This document shows positions 34,363-45,920 of a stretch of 64,000 bases of DNA, piece after piece. Positions within the stretch are counted from its first letter, which is position 1. Each line of letters begins with the position of its first letter. Position numbers and translations under genes: made by a program. The stretch is from Batkoa obscura. Taxonomy: Eukaryota; Entomophthoromycota; Entomophthoromycetes; Entomophthorales; Batkoaceae. Under the pieces are notes generated by a model. The model ran no database searches. It saw only the letters and a program-made list of their open reading frames with translations, and was not told the origin of the DNA. The stretch spans positions 434,001 through 498,000 of the forward strand of contig JASVEC010000006.1 in assembly GCA_030770535.1 (NCBI GenBank). Direction: 5' to 3'.

Positions 34363-34464
34363 ATCAGGGGGTGTTTTTTCGTTTCATTATTTTTTCCATT
34401 TTTAAGAGCTATCAAGAGGAAAAAATATCGGCAAATTTCTTAAACAAAAAGAGACATCCTCATC
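34363..34464 (-). mobile_element. Approximately 105-bp TIR element (MITE), copy 4
   Basis: Inverted copy: CAGGGGGTGTTTTTTCGTTTCATTA, core TTTAAGAGCTATCAAGAGG, end AGACATCCTCATCC (sequence trimmed). ATAT is not preserved at the ends. Confidence 0.75.
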
Positions 34465-34479
34465 CTTAGATTTTTTTGG

Positions 34480-35350
34480 TTATCCATCCAAAGTGACAGC
34501 TTGGCTTATTTAAGGCATAAAAAACTCTGGAAGTAAAAGATTATGAAAAACGTAGTTGAGGAATTAAAAATAATGGGAGGTATCTATTGCTTTTGTAACT
34601 GGGACCAGTCCAGTGCTTGGAGCCAGATTAGTTATTTAAAGGTAAGTTTGACTCTGTGGTAAAAATATTTGAATTCCCAAATGAAATTTCTCTGATTCAG
34701 CCCCAAAAGCTTTGTACAGTAGGAGAATATTGATAAATTTATAGTACAGGATGTTAAAGTTACAATTGATAAACTAGACTACGCCTATAACTAAAAATGT
34801 CCAAATGAAATCGTTAAAATTAGAGGATAGAGTGAGAGTGAATTTAAGAGAGTAATCCTATTTGTAAGAAAAGTCAAGCTTATGGCCAAGGCTGGAAGTG
34901 TACAAGGGCTAAAATATAAGAACTATTACACAATATGTAAAGTAGTGTTTGATATTTCATTTTCTCTAAACAAAATACCCACATGGGAGAGTTTTGAAGA
35001 TTGGAAATAGCATATTGTGAGAGTAAATGATAGGCTTAATAATAAATACCCCTGAAGTTCAATATATATATTTCTAAATAATTATAAGAAATGCTTCCCT
35101 ACCAACGTTATACTTTTCATTATAGTTTAATTGAAAATTATATTTAACTACTAGACTTACTGGTTGGCAGATAAATGTGTTTTCATCAAGAATTTTAGAG
35201 AATTTTAAATTAAAAAAAAACTTATTAATAGGTGATTAAAGTGTTGAAATAGAAAGGATGTTTTCAAATATTATACTGTCACTTAAGCAAATAGACCAAA
35301 AATCTTCATGAATTTATAAATAAAGATCTTGCATAATACAATCAGAGCTA
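34480..35350 (+). pseudogene. Unidentified decayed coding region
   Basis: Short plus-strand frames with protein-like composition separated by stops (for example RVILFVRKVKLMAKAGSVQG near 34850 and VEIERMFSNIILSLKQIDQ near 35250). The last piece vaguely recalls the C-terminal dimer motif of hAT transposases, but that is too weak to name. No clean frame, no clear ends. Confidence 0.25.
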
Positions 35351-36055
35351 ATAATACCATCTAGCCTCTTTTATCTTTTAATTGATTTTAATAATTGTAC
35401 ATTTAGAACTTTTAGGTTATAGATTAGTCTTAAACACAAGATAAAGAAAAAGCGAATAAAAAGTGAACAGAGCGTTTATTTTTAAAGTAATGTTGCCAAA
35501 TGTATGTAATAAAATCTTCTATTGAGAGTGTAATAAAATGTTGTAAGGGTAATTAGCTTACAAAATAAATTTGTAATTCAAGTATATGGGTTTATAACTT
35601 TAAGAAAAATTCAAAATTGTGTGGAAATTAATGTTTTTTATTAAGTTTTAAGTTAAAGTATGAAAGTAAGTGAAACTTAAAAATAATTTGATCACAATCC
35701 TTAGAAAATAGTTCATTCACTACTTTTGTATTGATCCTCTCAAAGAAATAAACTGTTTATTTCTTAGGGATATGTTCAATACTGTGGAATATTAAATGAA
35801 GTTAGCTTTGTTTTATTTCAATGGAATAAAACTTCACCTTTGAAAAAAAATTATCAATTGATTTTTCCGAAATTGAAGTATAAGTCACTAAAAATAAGTT
35901 ATGTTAGCAGCTCAAGCTTTAACTTAAAGAATGAAGGACGTCCCAAACCTAATGATAACAAGGGTTCAATCCACTTATATTTAAACTATATAAACAACGA
36001 TCAACCAACTAAAATTCAAAGCAAGTTATAAGGTTTTAATGAAAAAATAGTAATA
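35351..36055. other. Intergenic stretch
   Basis: No gene or repeat copy recognised. Confidence 0.4.
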
Positions 36056-37863
36056 ATGTCTAGAGAGTTAAAGCTGATACAGTGTTCAGTGACTGATGAT
36101 AAGGCAAATAAGAGTTTTTTAAAGGGATATATTAACTTGAGATTAGAAATAAGAGGAGAGGCGGTGGAAAATGAGATAAGGAAACTCAAACTTTAGCTAT
36201 TTAGGATTTTTAAGTTGATTGAAAGTTTGGACTCTACCAGTGGAGGTGCAATTGACTTACATTCTGGAACCTATTTTTAGAATAAAAGCAGAGTCGAGGG
36301 TATAAAAAAAGACTTAAAATGGGTATTAAAGCAGTTTAAAAATATTAACAAAATTAATGATAAAAAAGGGTTGTTGGAGCAAGGTAAAAGCTTGGAAAAG
36401 AAACTTAGTATCATTGAAGAGAAGTTAAGCACTCAATTCAATTTTTAATATTTTTTTTATCATTAAGAAATCAAACTGGGAAGGAGGAGGAGCATGTAGG
36501 GAATCTATCAAACTCGTTTGATTATGGCTTTTTTCCAGAAACTAGTATTCATTTCCATAACTGTTTTTCTTGTGGCTATAGCTACCATTTTAAGCCTAAA
36601 ATGCTAGTAAAATATATAAAACAATATAATTCAAATTTTGTATCTAAATCTTTGATTACCTGTTTAAGTTTTAACTATGTTTCTTTATCTCAATTTGATT
36701 CTGAAAAAATATATCAACATTGCTTAAATAGTGTGCAGCGTTTGATCTCAAGCTTGTGATAACCTAAGTTTAGAAACATTCAAGCATTGTGTTTGTTTTG
36801 CGAGATCTTTTTAATTTAAAGTAACAATGATTTGTCTTTTCAGCTCAGCTGTAAGGATGTCCTATGTGTTAGGTATTGATAAATTAGTATTTAATGGATT
36901 GTATTCCAAAAGTAAAAACGAAAGTGTAAAGTTTATCAAATTAAAAAAAAGGTCTTATATCGTTATCTCTTCTAAAATTAATCAAACGTTTATGAAACTT
37001 TTTAGATTATTAAATAGTATGGTTTAGCTGAATTAGAACCCATTTATTATCTTGTTATCAATTACTTTAAATGCAAGAGTAAGGATGAAGTGGGTTGTAT
37101 AAAAGTGTTTTTGTTAACTACAATACAGGAAAATTCCAACCTGTTCAAAAGTATATTAATAAGTATTATAAGAGTTCTAACAGATCCTTAAGGAATGTGA
37201 TTACAAATATTGATCAATCCATTAATATAAAGAACCATTTATGCGTATTTTTGAAGGACCATACGTATAAATACAACAAAATTCATGAAATAAAAAGGAA
37301 TTTATCCATTTATGCATATTGATTGTTTTTAGTTCATTTGAGAATGATTAAGACGGCTGCTTGTGTAACTACCCCTCCAGTCTATCTATTAACAATATTA
37401 AAAACTTCTTTAGGGGTTATAATAATTTTTCGTGTTTTAACATTCAATTATTTGGGCTACATACTAAACCAAGATGTTATAGAACATTCAAATTAACATC
37501 CAACATATAATGTAATCTCATAATATTTAAATGAGCAATCTTATATCATTGACAAAGAAAAAAGCAAGGATTATTTAATGGCTTTGCAGAACTTAGGTTT
37601 TAAGTATCCATTTTTTTCCATTTATGCCCTGTGACAAGTACTTTCTTTTCCTTCTATCCCAAGTTTGTATTATTTTAATGTGTATACTAAGGCTATAATC
37701 GAAACTATGATTGTTGAGTTATTTCAGGTTTACGAGCTTGCTATGATGATTGATAATATTAAAGATAGAATGGATATCGACTTTGTAGTCGATAAAGAAG
37801 GTTATTGATTCCTTTCAAATGGATGAAGAAGTTAAACTAAAATTTATTAGCGTGCTTCAGTAG
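36056..37863 (+). pseudogene. Decayed paralogue of the 6.8-8.7 kb transcription-factor-like gene
   Basis: Aligns in order with the minus-strand protein at 6798-8726. Start: MSRELKL versus MSKEFKV. Then ENEIRKL.LFRIFKLIESLDS versus ENGIRKLETQLFRIFRLIETLDS, EHVGNLSNSFDYGFFPETSIHFHNC, SSAVRMSYVLGIDKL, VQKYINKYYKSSNRSL and finally NIKDRMDIDFVV. Several stops and frame changes interrupt it, and a stretch before the SSAVRMSYVL block has shortened. The relation shows a dispersed duplication between two places about 28 kb apart in opposite orientation. Since the most similar segments are in the all-helical body, the two copies were once full genes. Not expected to make protein. Confidence 0.8.
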
Positions 37864-38156
37864 ACTCATTTTTTAGTGTTTTATGATTATGTTTATATCG
37901 TTAACAAATTGTTGGGACGATCTAATTACATAAAAATTTATTCTTTAATAAAACTTTAATAACTTCTGCTCTCCATACGTAATATCCTGATCAAAAATTG
38001 CTATTTAGCTAACTATTATTTTTTTAAAAACTAATTATAATATTTAATTATATTTTGTATTAGCTTTAAAGTTCTAAATCTGAGACTTATAATAATAGTT
38101 GCAATTCAATACTTGAATTTTATTCATTCGTAATAATAGAAACAATAGCCTCTTAT
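37864..38156. other. Spacer between pseudogene and aldo-keto reductase 2
   Basis: AT-rich, nothing recognised. Confidence 0.4.
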
Positions 38157-39322
38157 TTATAAATCACAGGTCTTTAAAGAATCAGGCCCATAACGATCTC
38201 CTTTAACTTGAATCTTTTCAACTAGTTCACGAATCTGTTTATTCTCTTCTTCACTCAACTTAATCTTATGTGATTCGACATTTTCCTCAAGGTACTTGAC
38301 TCTCCTTGTGCCTGGAATAGGAATGATATCTTCTCCTTGAGCTAATACCCAAGCTAAACATAATTGAGAAGCTTTAATACCTTTGTTGTTAGCAATCTCT
38401 TCTAATTTACTGACAATTTGAGAGTTATGTTTGGTATTCTCTTTTGTCAGTCTAGGAATAGAAGGTCGAAAATCATCTTTTTCTAATTTTTCAACATTCA
38501 GTTTTCCAGTCAAAAAGCCACGACCTAATGGGGAGTAAGCTACAACAGCTACTCCTAATTCTCGACAGGTTTGTAATAAACCATTCTTTTCAATAAAAGT
38601 TTCCCATGGACTTTTGAAGGAGGAAAAGACGTTAGATTTTTATTATTGATTAACAATTAAATAAATTACCTGTATTCTATTTGCACTGCTGCTATTGGAT
38701 GTACTTTATGCGCTCTTCTAAGAGTCTCTGCACTGCACTCGGACAATCCCAAATATCTTACTTTACCCTCTTTAACTAACTCAGCCATAGCTCCAACTGT
38801 TTCTTCGATTGGACTAAAAAACATTGTATTAAATAAAATAAAATAAACTATATTAAAGCAAAGCCATACGTATTAGGATCAACCCTATGCTGATAATATA
38901 AGTCAATGGTATCAATACCTAATCTTTTTAAACTAGCATCACAACATTGCTTAACATATTCTTTGTCCCCACGTACTTTCATTACTTTTGTTTCTGGATC
39001 AAAGTAAGCAGCAAATTTGGTACATAAAAATATTTCAGATCTACGCTCTTTCAACACATTGGATAAAAGGATTTCGTTGGCCCCAACGCCATAAATGTCC
39101 TAAAAGAAATATGTGTTATTTTTCCGGCTTGGGAGGATATTAAATATGGCTTACTGAAGTATCCCAGAAGCTGCTACCGAGGTCAATTGCTCGATGTAAA
39201 GTCTCTAAGTTATCTTGCTCGTTTGAAGAACCATAAAAAGCACTCATACCCATACAGCCTAATCCAATACTAGATACTAGAGGCCCGTTTTTACCTAATT
39301 GGCGTGTTGGTAATTTACTCAT
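38157..39322 (-). CDS. Aldo-keto reductase 2
   Basis: Four exons on the minus strand: 39155-39322, 38870-39099, 38670-38813, 38157-38610, giving 331 residues, the same structure as reductase 1. Catalytic tetrad residues are conserved ([23 protein letters not shown]). It differs from reductase 1 mainly near the barrel mouth ([15 protein letters not shown] versus [15 protein letters not shown]) and in the stretch after EKDD ([13 protein letters not shown] versus [13 protein letters not shown]), positions that often set substrate choice. Between those two divergent patches the coding and intron sequence looks identical to copy 1. So the genes share a homogenised core with separately evolving specificity loops, or conversion has overwritten the centre only. 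Confidence 0.9.
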
Positions 39323-39818
39323 TGTTGTTTTGCTATTTAATTGTATTTTTCTATGCTTGTATTTTGTAGTTTACTTGAAGTTTTTATACTTTTTGAGTTC
39401 TTAACTTAACCCCGACTTCCATTTTTTTTAATCATGTTGTCAAATTTACTGTAACAAATTGCCTGTTATAAATCCGATTTTTTTAGCATAAAGTCAAATT
39501 GAATTTTATTTCTTAAGTGACATCAATTTTTAACATTTTGGGGGTCGTTTTGATTAAAATCTGACTAATAGAGATTGTCCAATTTTTTTGCAGCAAAAAG
39601 TGGTCAAATAAGCAAGGCTAAAAAAGGCACATTATTTAACTTTGAAATTTATTACAAAAAAAGGTCAAAAAATTGAATTTAAAAAAAAAACTTAATAGAT
39701 TAAAAATTATTTGTAAAAACTACATTTTTTTATGTCGAATGATTTAAAATTATTATTTGGTTTTTTTTTTTTTAAATTAAATTATAATTAGTTTAAAAAT
39801 AGTATTTTTTTGATTAGT
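39323..39818. other. Promoter region of reductase 2 and poly-A/T-rich DNA
   Basis: The first 200 nt resemble the upstream region of reductase 1; the remainder is long A and T runs. Confidence 0.45.
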
Positions 39819-39921
39819 ATATGGGAATGTTTTTTTTGGTTTCATCACTTTTTCCATTTTTAAGCGCTATTTTAGCGGAAAATTGTTAGTAAAATTCTTA
39901 AACAAAAATACATCTCCAAAT
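39819..39921 (-). mobile_element. Approximately 105-bp TIR element (MITE), copy 5
   Basis: Inverted copy: ATATGGGAATGTTTTTTTTGG, core TTTAAGCGCTATTTTAGCGG, end AAATACATCTCCAAAT. Flanks ATAT and AAAT (sequence trimmed). Confidence 0.85.
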
Positions 39922-40178
39922 TATTATTTTTTCAGCTTTTATAATTAACATAAAGCAATTAAATTTTAGACACCAAATTTTACATTATTATTAATATAAT
40001 GATTTGTTTAAAAATTAAGTTATTTTTATATTAAATAATAACTAAATTATAAATAAATTAAGTTTAAAATAAATAAGATATTATAATAAATATAAATTAT
40101 TTATACTTAATAGCTATATTAGCTATATTTTATTAGCTTCTAATATTTATTATAAAAAGAACAATATAATAATATAAT

Positions 40179-40285
40179 ATATAAAAGTGCTTTTTTTAGC
40201 TTTATCACTTTTCCTATCTTTTAAGCACCATTTAAATAGAAAAATTTTTAATAAAATTTTTAAACACAAAAATACATCCCTATAT
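40179..40285 (-). mobile_element. Approximately 105-bp TIR element (MITE), copy 6
   Basis: Inverted, diverged copy: ATATAAAAGTGCTTTTTTTA, core TTTAAGCACCATTTAAATAG, end AAATACATCCCTATAT. ATAT flanks on both sides are preserved although the body has many A/T substitutions. Confidence 0.75.
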
Positions 40286-40391
40286 GCTATTATGTTATCT
40301 TATATTTAATAACTTTTAAATATTGATTATTTTTGTTTTTTAAAATATTTATATAAAAAATATAAAATTAATCAAGTTTCAAACAAGCATT

Positions 40392-40854
40392 GTGAAATAT
40401 TGCTTTATTTAGCTCTCGGATTGATTATAACACAATAATCACTTAAGTTGTTGTGTTCTCAAGTTCAAACACAATCAAGTCAGTATCCCTTATTTTGATT
40501 TGCTGCGAGAATTTCTAACTTCATATTGCAAACAATATTATCTTCTCGTTTTGATATCCATACTTATTGGAGTATAAAGGAGATCCTTCAATATGATAAC
40601 TCAAGGCTTTTTAATTGGATTACTCCCTGATAACGTATCATTAATAAAGTCACTAAGTCTTTCTGACAGCATCTTATATGGATTTTACAGTAGTATCTTC
40701 CATTGTATTTGTTTTACATAATTCGTAGCTTGTTACATACTATTTCTATTAAGTTAAGTCTATCTTAGTTACATAAACTAAGACCGTTCGACTCAAGGCA
40801 AGTTAATTAAGCAAGAGTAGCTTTTAACTTCGACCACTAAGTATCAACTTTCAC
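40392..40854 (+). mobile_element. 464-bp nonautonomous element, copy A
   Basis: 463 bp bounded by inverted GTGAAA...TTTCAC and flanked by the perfect direct repeat AGCATT (40386-40391 and 40855-40860), a typical target duplication. Nearly the same sequence occurs at 62590-63053, and a shorter inverted one at 61494-61851. It contains no long open frame. An internal hairpin (CTTAGTTACATAAACTAAG) lies near the right part. Nonautonomous; the mobilising enzyme is unknown. Confidence 0.8.
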
Positions 40855-40860
40855 AGCATT

Positions 40861-41097
40861 ACTATATATTAAAAAAATAATTCTTTAAAGAAAGCATTTT
40901 TAATATTAAAAATAATTACAATTTTTTAAATTTTCCAAATATAATTAGCTAAAAATAATTTAAAACTGCTATAAGTTCAAAAACTGGTTATAAAAAAAAA
41001 CTAGTTGTAAAAAACATAATGATATCAAATATTATAATAAAATATGTTTAATAAATAGTTTTATTTTATAGTTTTATTTTTTTTTAATTTTTTTTTT
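40861..41097. other. Low-complexity AT-rich spacer
   Basis: Poly-A/T tracts between two repeats; no gene seen. Confidence 0.4.
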
Positions 41098-41175
41098 AAA
41101 ATTTGTTAATGTTTTTCCACTTAATAGCACTCAAAAATGGGAAAAACGATGAAATCTAAAAAAAATGCTCAAATA
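41098..41175 (+). mobile_element. Approximately 105-bp TIR element (MITE), copy 7, truncated
   Basis: Forward fragment with TTTTTCCACTTAATAGCAC, GGGAAAAACGATGAAATC and a degraded right end (AAAATGCTCAAAT). The left third has been lost or eroded into a poly-T tract. Confidence 0.65.
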
Positions 41176-41266
41176 TTTTATAAGTGTCTTTGCTTGTAAA
41201 ATATAATGTAAATATATCTAAACTAGATAATTAATTTTTTTGCACAATCATGGAAATATATGTGTA

Positions 41267-41630
41267 TTCTCGCCTAAAATGTCGCAAAATTCGGCCTAAG
41301 AAAAAGTGGTGTTATTAGTTAAAACAGCAATTGGATTTTTAAGATTTTTAATGGAACTAATTTTTAATAACTTAAAATCAAAATCAAAATAGATTTATTT
41401 TGTTTCATAATGGCCAATAATAAAAAGTTGGTTGTTTCTTATTGGTATAAAACAGTCCCTATTCAAAGGATTAAAAGTTAATGCTATAGCACGGAAACCA
41501 ATTATAAAGGTTTTTTTGATTAGAGTTTTATTTAAAAATTAGTATTAACTTTGCAAAAGTAGCTTTACTGCTGCAGTCTGTAACTATTGATATAAAAACT
41601 GTACAAAATTTGCGGCATGTTAGGCGAGAA
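41267..41630. mobile_element. 364-bp TA-flanked element with long terminal inverted repeats
   Basis: The left end TTCTCGCCTAAAATGTCGCA and the right end (read inward) TTCTCGCCTAACATGCCGCA form inverted repeats of about 26 bp with two mismatches and a one-base length difference. Both ends are bordered by TA, the target duplication of Tc1/mariner-type transposons. The interior has no open frame, so this is a nonautonomous derivative. It is the only copy in the window and unrelated in sequence to the other two families. Confidence 0.75.
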
Positions 41631-41633
41631 TAC

Positions 41634-42123
41634 CTAATAAGTTTGTTGAAACAACTCTAGGCCTTTCACTCTCCCACTTTAATAACTGTAAAAGATGATA
41701 TACAAATAGTGTAGTTGGTTATCAGTTTATAATGAAGCGATTTTTGTTATTGTGTTTTCTATTTCATTTATACAATTACACAGTATAACTCATTTGTTAT
41801 CTTTTCATATATATCTCAAATAATAAAAAGAAATAATAGCGAGACTATTAATTAGAAACTTCCGACTACATCACTTTAAGTTACAAAAAAAGCAAAGTTA
41901 AAAGCATCATATTTCTAGCAAGTGATGTGAAAAATGGAGAATTTCCACCAATAAAATAGAGCTAAGTAGAACTTTCATTAAAATAAGCAAATAAAATTAA
42001 TGAATCTTTCAATCTTAAAAAATTAAAAGGTAAACTGATAAATAAATTTTAACTAATAAAATATTCATCCCAGTTTGAACTAAAGTAAAACCTTTATTAA
42101 AAAAAAGACAGTAAATTAAAAAA
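41634..42123. other. Promoter/5' UTR of the GYF-domain gene
   Basis: AT-rich noncoding DNA upstream of the start codon at 42124. Confidence 0.4.
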
Positions 42124-44858
42124 ATGACAACAAGCAATATGAATTTCGGTCCTGAATGGTACTGGATACAAAACTAAAACTTCCTTTTGGTTACTAACTT
42201 TCTTAATTTAGGATGAGAAAACTAGCTAGTACTGATAAAGCAACCAGCACTGATTCTATCGAACAAGACTCTACTCTTCAAGAACCTTCCCAATTACCCA
42301 CTAATACGACCTCCTATTCTTCAATAACTGGTAAACTTCGGGAAGATGGTAGTCGTTCAGAAGATAATGATACTATTGATAGTTTAAACCCGTTTAAATA
42401 TAGTAAAGAGTATATGTTAAGTTTTTTTAAAGAGATAGCTGCTCCTTTAGACTTCGAAAAACATGAAATTGCTAGTGTTGAAGAATGTTTACAACCCATT
42501 TCGTTTTCGCCATTAAGTGAATTGGAGCAAAAGGTTACTTTATTTTTAAATCTTTTTTATGGGAAAAGAGTTAATAAGATTATTTCAGCTTATTTCTAGT
42601 GGTCAAGTAAACTCCTCTTCTAACCGTAGAATAGTGCAAAACCAACATACTCAAAATCAACAGCATCGTAACTTGGAACGTAATAACCGTGAAGGTAACG
42701 CTAATAGAGGTGGTAGAGGTGATAAAATCTTTTTTGAAATGTATTTATATAAATTCTAATATATAAACCATCTAATTTAGGTGCAAGGACAAACTATAAT
42801 AGAAATAATGGGGGTGGTGGTGGATGGGGTAATGTTAGTAAGTCTTCAATTGGTACCTTTGGTAGCGATGGTGTGTTTCGAATGGAAGGAGCAGGTGATT
42901 CTTTAGAAGGTAGTGATTTTGCTATGACTGCTGAAATGTTTGAAGCTGAAAGAAGAGTAAGTTTATTTAGGTTTGCTTTTATTTAAATTTAACAATTCAA
43001 AAGGCTTACCATCGTAACAACCAAAATCGTGGAGGCAGTGGGCGTCAAGATGATTCCTTGGACGGGTTTGAAACAGTAGGCGGAAGGGGAGGAAGAGGGT
43101 CCCTTAAAAACATATTAGTTGGTTTACCAGGAGCAGATGAACAAGAAGAGTTTGGTATGTTTAATCCAGAAGATGTATCTAATTGGTATTATAATGATCC
43201 AACTGGTGTAACTCAAGGGCCATTTACTGGATTTGAAATGCATGAATGGTATATTGCTGGCTATTTTCAAGGAGATTTATTAGTTCGACGTGAAACGGAT
43301 TCTACTTTTGAACCATTAGCTCATCTTATTAATCGAATTGGCGATGACGAAAAGCCCTTTTTGACACCACCACGTTCTTCTCATCTTAAAACTATACTTA
43401 CACCACGTAGTGCACGTTTTAATTTTAATACTTTTGATAGTGAACCTGATAATACCTTTGGTGATTTTAGTAAATCCCAAGCGTATGGTAACTTCTTAAC
43501 TTCTAATCCTTTAGGCAATAATATTTATAACCAACAATCGGATCTCCATCAACAATCTTATTTGAATCAATTTAGTCCAAGTATAGTACGTAACCCTTAT
43601 GATGAAGCTGCTTATTATAAAGCTCAACAAGTACAACAAGAAAGACAACTATTTTTACAACAACAAATGGCTCATCCATTCTCCTCTAATCCTTACAATT
43701 CAATGCATAGTGGTATTACAACTAATGATACTCAACATTTATATAATACCCATTCTCAACCGATTCATCAAGGTAATGTTTGGAATAATAATCCAAGTAT
43801 AAGTAACCAGCAAGCTTATTCTAATCCAATTGAAAAACATTCTCAAAGTCCAACTGAGAAGGAAGAAAATGTATCAAAAATAACTGAAGATAAAGTAGTA
43901 GCTGGTCTTAATAAACTTAATATTAATGAAGAGAAGAGTAAAGCTAGTCCCGAGGAAAATAAAGCTTCAAATACAACTAATGAAACAAAAGTTAAAGGCA
44001 ATAATAAAGCTAAAGGATCACCACATAGTAATAAACAAGAGTTAAAAGAAGAAAATGGTAATAAGAAAGTAGCTGAAAAACCAGTCAAAAGTGGGTTACC
44101 ATCTACACCAGCTCCTTGGCAAGGTTCAAGTAAACCAACCAAATCATTAAGAGAAATTCAATTGGAAGAAGAAGCTCAAATGAAATCACGTGCAGCTAAT
44201 CAATCCAACGAACCTAAAAGATATGCAGATACTTTGGCTAAAGTAAGTTTTATTATAATAACATAAGATGATGAGTGATATTAATGATATTTTATTTTCT
44301 AATAGAAAACTACTCCTGGATGGAATTCAGTAGCTCAACAAAGTAGTACTGTTGTAAAGAGTTCTTCAAGTCAAAGGTAAGTTAAAATTGATTATTAAAT
44401 AGAAAGTAATATTAATGTTTTTTTAGTAATAAAAATAAAGGAGGATCCAGTCAACCTAGTGAAAAATTTATTAACTGGGTAAAATCTATGTTCCGTACCT
44501 TTGTTGAAATCAACGGTAAGTGGTTCTAATAAAATTTAACAGCAACATAGAATACTAATTTTTAACTATAATAGCTGATGAACTTATCAATATGTTATTA
44601 AGTTTCCCTATGGATCCATCCCCACAATTTAAAGAAATTGTTAAAGATATGTTTTTAGAACAACAAAGTAAAGGCAATCATAATATTGTAGATTATCGTA
44701 AATTTGCTGAAGAATTTATTATTCGTCGTAAAATTGATGCCGGGATATTAAATAGTTCCGCTTTACCTAATAATCCATTGAAAGTACCTACTTTAAGTAA
44801 AAATGAAACAAATGAAACATTTCAACTTGTTGGTAAAAAAAATCGTAAAAGAGTTTGA
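42124..44858 (+). CDS. GYF-domain protein (GIGYF/Smy2/Mpd2-like)
   Basis: Eight exons: 42124-42158, 42212-42533, 42589-42718, 42781-42956, 43004-44242, 44306-44376, 44427-44515, 44575-44858, giving 781 residues. The N-terminus begins MTTSNMNFGPEW, followed by a Ser/Thr-rich region and an RG/RGG-rich patch. The GYF domain is unmistakable: WYYNDPTGVTQGPF then MHEWYIAGYF and LLVRRE, a fold that binds proline-rich PPG-phi peptides. After it come Gln/Asn/Ser-rich low-complexity stretches, a Lys/Glu-rich segment, TPGWNSVA, and a C-terminal helical domain (FINWVKSMFRTF..ADELINMLLSFP) ending in FQLVGKKNRKR, also seen at the end of GIGYF-like proteins. Relatives act in translational repression and mRNA decay. 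Intact. Confidence 0.88.
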
Positions 44859-45054
44859 TTGATATCAAAGTTGAAAATTTATTGGATTTGAAATAAAATA
44901 ATAAATTTATAATTAAAGCAAATGACTTTTAATTTATTATTATTAAAAACCTTTTATTGAACAATAAAGTCTTAATAATTTTATTTTAACAAATAAAATG
45001 AAAGGTAAGGTAAAATTCAAAGAGAAAGGGGCATACAACTAATATCTTTTTTTT

Positions 45055-45717
45055 TTAAATTGATAGAAGATATTTATTAATGAAAGAAGTAAATGATTCT
45101 GAAATCAATGTAAAAAAGAGACCAGTTATTAGACCAAATAACCCTGCTAAAAAAAAGAAAGCAATGATAAAACCAAATTTAAAATAAATTAATCTTAAAA
45201 CTCTATAAGGTAAAGTGTAAAATAAATGCTTTACAATTTGAAAACAATAGATTGTTATTGTAGAAACAATACTTGTGAAATAGGACAATATAGTGATGGA
45301 AATTGAATAGATCGATTTTGCTACTTGGAAAATGGTTTGAAATAGGTAGATTATTACTTTTAGGGGTAATTGTATTAAATAAATCAATTGATTACGTCGA
45401 GTTATTAATTCTTCTTGATTTAATTTCTTTTTCTTTTTTTTGAATCGTTGATTTAGCGGGGAAAAATGATTTAATATATTAAATAGTTGATTAAAATTCG
45501 ATGGGGCTAATTTGTCATTGTTGGTATTATCATTATCATTATGAGTATGAGTAGTTAAAATCCCAGAATTGGAATGAGCTTGTTCAATACAATTTTGTTG
45601 GTTTGATGAGGATAATAATAGATTTTTATTGCATGTTTGTAAATTTTGTAGTTGACTACTTGTGGATGAGTATAGGGATAGTAAGGATAATAAAATAAAA
45701 TAAAAATAAAAGTTCAT
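45055..45717 (-). CDS. Hypothetical secretory-pathway membrane protein
   Basis: 220 residues from the Met at 45717; the open frame extends to 45855, but the chosen start gives a strong signal peptide (FYFYFILLSLLSLYSSTSSQ). Then a His/Asn/Asp-rich luminal stretch, a poly-Lys patch (FKKKKKKLNQEE), and a C-terminal third made of several hydrophobic segments (PLKVIIYLFQTIF, ISITILSYFTSIVSTITIY, FGFIIAFFFLAGLFGLITG). I do not recognise the family. It overlaps nothing and lies between the 3' end of the GYF gene and the divergently transcribed SF3B6 gene. Confidence 0.55.
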   Translation of the reverse strand: MNFYFYFILLSLLSLYSSTSSQLQNLQTCNKNLLLSSSNQQNCIEQAHSNSGILTTHTHNDNDNTNNDKLAPSNFNQLFNILNHFSPLNQRFKKKKKKLNQEELITRRNQLIYLIQLPLKVIIYLFQTIFQVAKSIYSISITILSYFTSIVSTITIYCFQIVKHLFYTLPYRVLRLIYFKFGFIIAFFFLAGLFGLITGLFFTLISESFTSFINKYLLSI

Positions 45718-45920
45718 TATAAAGTATTTAGACAACATTAAAAGATAGAATCTTTTGAATTTTAAAACCTTAAATGAAATCCAACACCGAATGCAATAAA
45801 ATTGCCATTTTTTTTTGCAATGAGTCATTTTTTGCAAATAGAAGCTTGGTTTCAATTGCTTTTTTTGATGTTCAGTTTTTTAGTTTTTCATTTATTTTAT
45901 TATCAATATTACTATAAAAA

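Noticed and set aside
35210-35310. Segment resembling the C-terminal dimerisation motif of hAT transposases (VEIERMFSN).
   Set aside because: Only a few residues match, the surrounding frames are full of stops, and no ends or 8-bp duplication could be found.
35840-36031. 63-codon plus-strand frame before the transcription-factor pseudogene.
   Set aside because: Low-complexity composition, no similarity to the intact paralogue, and no start or splice context.
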